From the NCBI GenBank assembly GCA_964517315.1, contig CAZFCJ010000030.1:1-34080 (forward strand): 34,080 nucleotides of DNA, given 5' to 3'. The notes below the pieces were generated by a model. That model had not been told where the DNA came from and made no database searches. It saw nothing but the letters and a program-made list of their open reading frames with translations. Made by a program: the position numbers and the translations under genes. Numbering within the stretch: the stretch's first letter is position 1; each line of letters begins with the position of its first letter. The stretch is from DASWJQ01 sp964517315. Its GTDB lineage: Bacteria > Chloroflexota > Anaerolineae > Anaerolineales > E44-bin32. Shown piece by piece: positions 32,093 through 34,080 of this stretch.

Positions 32093-33280
32093 CTACGCGC
32101 TGTGGACGATCTTGATCTCCTTGCCGGAAACTTCACCTGGCGTCAATTCGTCGGGTTTGATTTCGCCCGATCGAATGTCCTCCTCGACCAAGGCTTGAAT
32201 GATTCGGGCTGAGGTCTGGAGATTGCGACGAGCCAAGTGCCTCAAGACCAAATGCCACAGAAGCCTCACCAGCCAATTGAAGCGTGGGTTCTCCGCCTGA
32301 GGGGTGGCGAACCGCATGGACACGTGAGTGCCCTCTTCGGTCGGTGAGAGCTCGTACATAAGGAGGTGGCGGACTTTGGTCTCATTTGCGTCAGGTATGA
32401 GGCAGCGATAGGTCACATATTCGGTGGGCTTCCAGTCGGCGATGAGCTCATCCGACGGTGCAAATGTGCCCGCAATTTGAGGGCTCAGAGAGACGGTCGT
32501 GCCGACGCCCATTCTCCCGCTGTCCAGGCCGCTGATCCTCAGCATCTCGTCCTGCCTCCACCTTCGCTGGAAATCGGGCTCGCTCAAGTAGTCCCAAGCC
32601 AGAGCGGGTGGAATTGGCAAGTCAAACTCGTGGAGGAGATTGGCCCGGTCTGCAGGGATGTAAAGATTCTCTGCTTGCGAACGCCGTTTAAATGTTGACG
32701 TGAGGTCCAGCAGGTACCCGCGGACCTCGCCCACATCCGAGAACGATTCTGAGTAGCTTCTCAAAGTGCTGGTGTATTGGGCGAGGCCGAGCGCCTCAAC
32801 ACACTGCTCGGTCATGAACGCGTAGCCTCGCAGGCCGGTCCTTTCAGTGACATGATTTTTGACCAGCCTGTGAACCAGATTGACGTCATATCCGACGAGT
32901 TCGACGTAGGCCCCGTGGTCCTGGATCGCGTACGAACCATAATGTGCGGCGAATTTCAGATCCAACTTTGGCGTCAGCTGACAGGCGTTGCATTCGCAAT
33001 CCTGCCTTGGATTCAGTCGCGCCCAGGCAAGGGAGTATCCAAAGTAAATTTGCTCAAGCGTATCGAGGAAGGTTTGTCCCTGGAGGAAGCTGCCCTCGGG
33101 AGCGAAGGCGAAAACGGCGTCGCCTTCCAGCTTCGAAATCGTAAACGGCGGCCGGATCTGATCGAGCAGGTTGTTGAACAGGTACCGCAGGGTGTCAACG
33201 GCGTGGTCGAGTTTGGTCCCGTTGAGAAATTCGGTATATCCGGTGAGATCGGCGATGACGAGAAAGCCGCGCTTTGTCAT
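32093..33280 (-). CDS. DUF2652 cyclase-like domain fused to SRPBCC domain
   Basis: 395 residues. Residues 1-190 match DUF2652, a relative of class III nucleotidyl cyclases. 'FLVIADLTGYTEFLN' gives Asp11 where cyclases bind metal, and 'SKLEGDAVFAF' gives Lys50 and Asp54 (base-recognition Lys and second metal Asp). 'VGYDVNLVHRLV' keeps the Asn134/Arg138 pair. The second base position is Tyr131 rather than Asp. A Cys cluster (95, 97, 100) may bind metal. Residues ~215-370 resemble an SRPBCC/START-type ligand pocket ('PPALAWDYLSEPDFQRRW'). Cyclase activity is untested for this family as far as I know. A ligand-regulated nucleotide enzyme is a fair guess. Confidence 0.8.
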   Translation of the reverse strand: MTKRGFLVIADLTGYTEFLNGTKLDHAVDTLRYLFNNLLDQIRPPFTISKLEGDAVFAFAPEGSFLQGQTFLDTLEQIYFGYSLAWARLNPRQDCECNACQLTPKLDLKFAAHYGSYAIQDHGAYVELVGYDVNLVHRLVKNHVTERTGLRGYAFMTEQCVEALGLAQYTSTLRSYSESFSDVGEVRGYLLDLTSTFKRRSQAENLYIPADRANLLHEFDLPIPPALAWDYLSEPDFQRRWRQDEMLRISGLDSGRMGVGTTVSLSPQIAGTFAPSDELIADWKPTEYVTYRCLIPDANETKVRHLLMYELSPTEEGTHVSMRFATPQAENPRFNWLVRLLWHLVLRHLARRNLQTSARIIQALVEEDIRSGEIKPDELTPGEVSGKEIKIVHSA

Positions 33281-33362
33281 AGTCGTTCTTCGCCATTTCG
33301 TCCTTCAGTTGCGATATTCTAGCATTGGACCGAAGGATGTGCCGAGTGAGACCTGTTCGATA

Positions 33363-33722
33363 ATGTCCCCCGAAAGGGCGCGTAAGCTGCAAATTCTGCT
33401 GGCCATCGTCGGCTTCGGGGTGGCGGGGCTGAGCCAGTTGGAGGGCATACTCCGGGGCGGCTATCTCCCCTGGCTTCTGCGTGGGCTGGCGGGTTTGCTG
33501 GTCCTGGGAGTGGCGCTCTTTCGGCGCCAATCATTTCAGCGGACCAATGAACAGGCCGGCAATCGTCTCCTGGCCCAACATCTCAAGGACCGCGAGACGA
33601 AAGGGGTCGAACTCTCACAAGACCAGGAAAGGTTCGTCTCCAGGCTGCTTGAGCCCTGGTGGCGTAACGGCTTCTGGCTGATCGCCGGGGGCAGAGAGCT
33701 CGAGCCTCCCGAAAGCGCTTGA
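33363..33722 (+). CDS. Small two-helix membrane protein, unknown
   Basis: 119 residues from the ATG at 33363; the longer upstream frame overlaps the divergent gene's start region and looks non-coding. Two hydrophobic helices (~10-27 and ~38-54) form a hairpin. A charged soluble part follows ('RLLAQHLKDRETKGVELSQD'), then 'WWRNGFWLIAGG'. No family recognised. It is followed by a strong hairpin terminator. Confidence 0.55.
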   Translation: MSPERARKLQILLAIVGFGVAGLSQLEGILRGGYLPWLLRGLAGLLVLGVALFRRQSFQRTNEQAGNRLLAQHLKDRETKGVELSQDQERFVSRLLEPWWRNGFWLIAGGRELEPPESA

Positions 33723-33749
33723 TTTCGCGCCGCTCAGGGGGCCTGGAAA

Positions 33750-33784
33750 CCGCCCCCCGACCGATCTGATCGGCCGGGGGGCGG
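33750..33784. terminator. Strong GC-rich hairpin, probable bidirectional terminator
   Basis: Arms 33750-33766 and 33768-33784 pair with a single mismatch (A33760/C33774) around T33767. The hairpin lies between two convergent genes and is followed by ACATTTATT. Stem stability is very high; the T-tract is short. Confidence 0.65.
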
Positions 33785-33814
33785 ACATTTATTCGGCTTG
33801 CTGCTGCGTGCGTC

Positions 33815-34080
33815 CTAGAGGAAGTGACGCTGCGGTCGGACCTCCTCCCAGGACTCCAGCAGGTTCCTGGACAGGTCTGTGCTGCAGCCATGGACGACCA
33901 ATGTGTGATCGAGCTTGTCGAGCTCGTATCGCAGCACGGCGTTCAGCGGGCAGGAGAGAAACGGGTCCTGAGCGACCTTCTCCAACTCCTCGTAGGCCGG
34001 ATTCCCGAGCAAATTGCGCCATACAGCGTGGTTGCCGCGGTCCTCGGTTGGCTCGACTTCGAGATCGGGATCGGCGAAGT
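33815..34080 (-). CDS. Unidentified protein, C-terminal 88 residues (runs off window)
   Basis: The minus-strand frame is open from the right edge (first full codon at about 34078) to a TAG at 33817-33815. The visible part has 'FADPDLEVEPTEDRGNHAVW', 'NPAYEELEKVAQDPFLSCPL' and 'LVVHGCSTDLSRNLLESWEE'. It is soluble and has two cysteines. I recognise no family. The convergent terminator beside it supports a real gene end. Confidence 0.55.
   Translation of the reverse strand, partial: FADPDLEVEPTEDRGNHAVWRNLLGNPAYEELEKVAQDPFLSCPLNAVLRYELDKLDHTLVVHGCSTDLSRNLLESWEEVRPQRHFL

Overview
High-GC, gene-dense bacterial DNA with no rRNA, tRNA, CRISPR or insertion sequence that I could see. Several features point to Chloroflexota, perhaps an Anaerolineae-like metagenomic lineage. 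These are the long double-zinc-ribbon/class III cyclase/AAA/TPR signalling proteins, a small extracytoplasmic 'HP...WFC' domain with DUF5666, and a response regulator fused to a thioredoxin-reductase-like enzyme. The assignment is an inference from protein style, not from a marker gene.

Layout. 1-3580 (+): the end of an SPFH/stomatin-like protein, a hexulose-phosphate-synthase-like enzyme, a perfect 15-bp palindrome, and a membrane protein with a spermidine-synthase-like domain. 3645-6345 (-): an exported lipoprotein-type protein-isoaspartate methyltransferase, a stand-alone receiver protein, and a thyA-folA operon with a visible promoter. 6482-7949: a Yip1-like membrane protein convergent with an MtfA-type metallopeptidase. 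8093-10561 (+): HD hydrolase, APH-like kinase and APS-kinase-like protein in one tight cluster. 10752-12551 (+): an orphan TPR 'tail' protein ending at a clear terminator. 12640-14581 (-): three exported or small paralogues sharing one domain, two of them behind near-identical ECF-type promoters. 14992-16653 (-): receiver/TrxR-like fusion.

17406-30026 (+) is the centre of interest. It holds a transporter-HEAT-cyclic-nucleotide-binding protein, then a zinc-ribbon/adenylyl-cyclase/AAA 'head' protein. Three successive TPR 'tail' proteins follow, each starting at the same domain boundary and joined by overlapping stop/start codons. Next come a DinB-like protein and a histidine kinase with an N-terminal cyclic-nucleotide-binding domain. 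In related proteins the head and one tail normally form a single chain. Here one cyclase head is followed by three different tails, with a fourth tail 10 kb upstream. Two predicted cyclic-nucleotide receptors flank the cyclase, so the block reads as a local second-messenger circuit: TPR tails sense, the AAA/cyclase head makes a cyclic nucleotide, and the transporter-like protein and histidine kinase respond. The kinase may pass phosphate to the receiver/TrxR-like fusion. This circuit is inferred from domains and gene order only.

30027-34080: a decayed 5' fragment of an FkbM methyltransferase gene, a small membrane protein, the intact FkbM gene, a DUF2652 cyclase-like/SRPBCC fusion on the minus strand, a small membrane protein, a strong hairpin terminator, and the end of an unidentified minus-strand gene that runs off the window.
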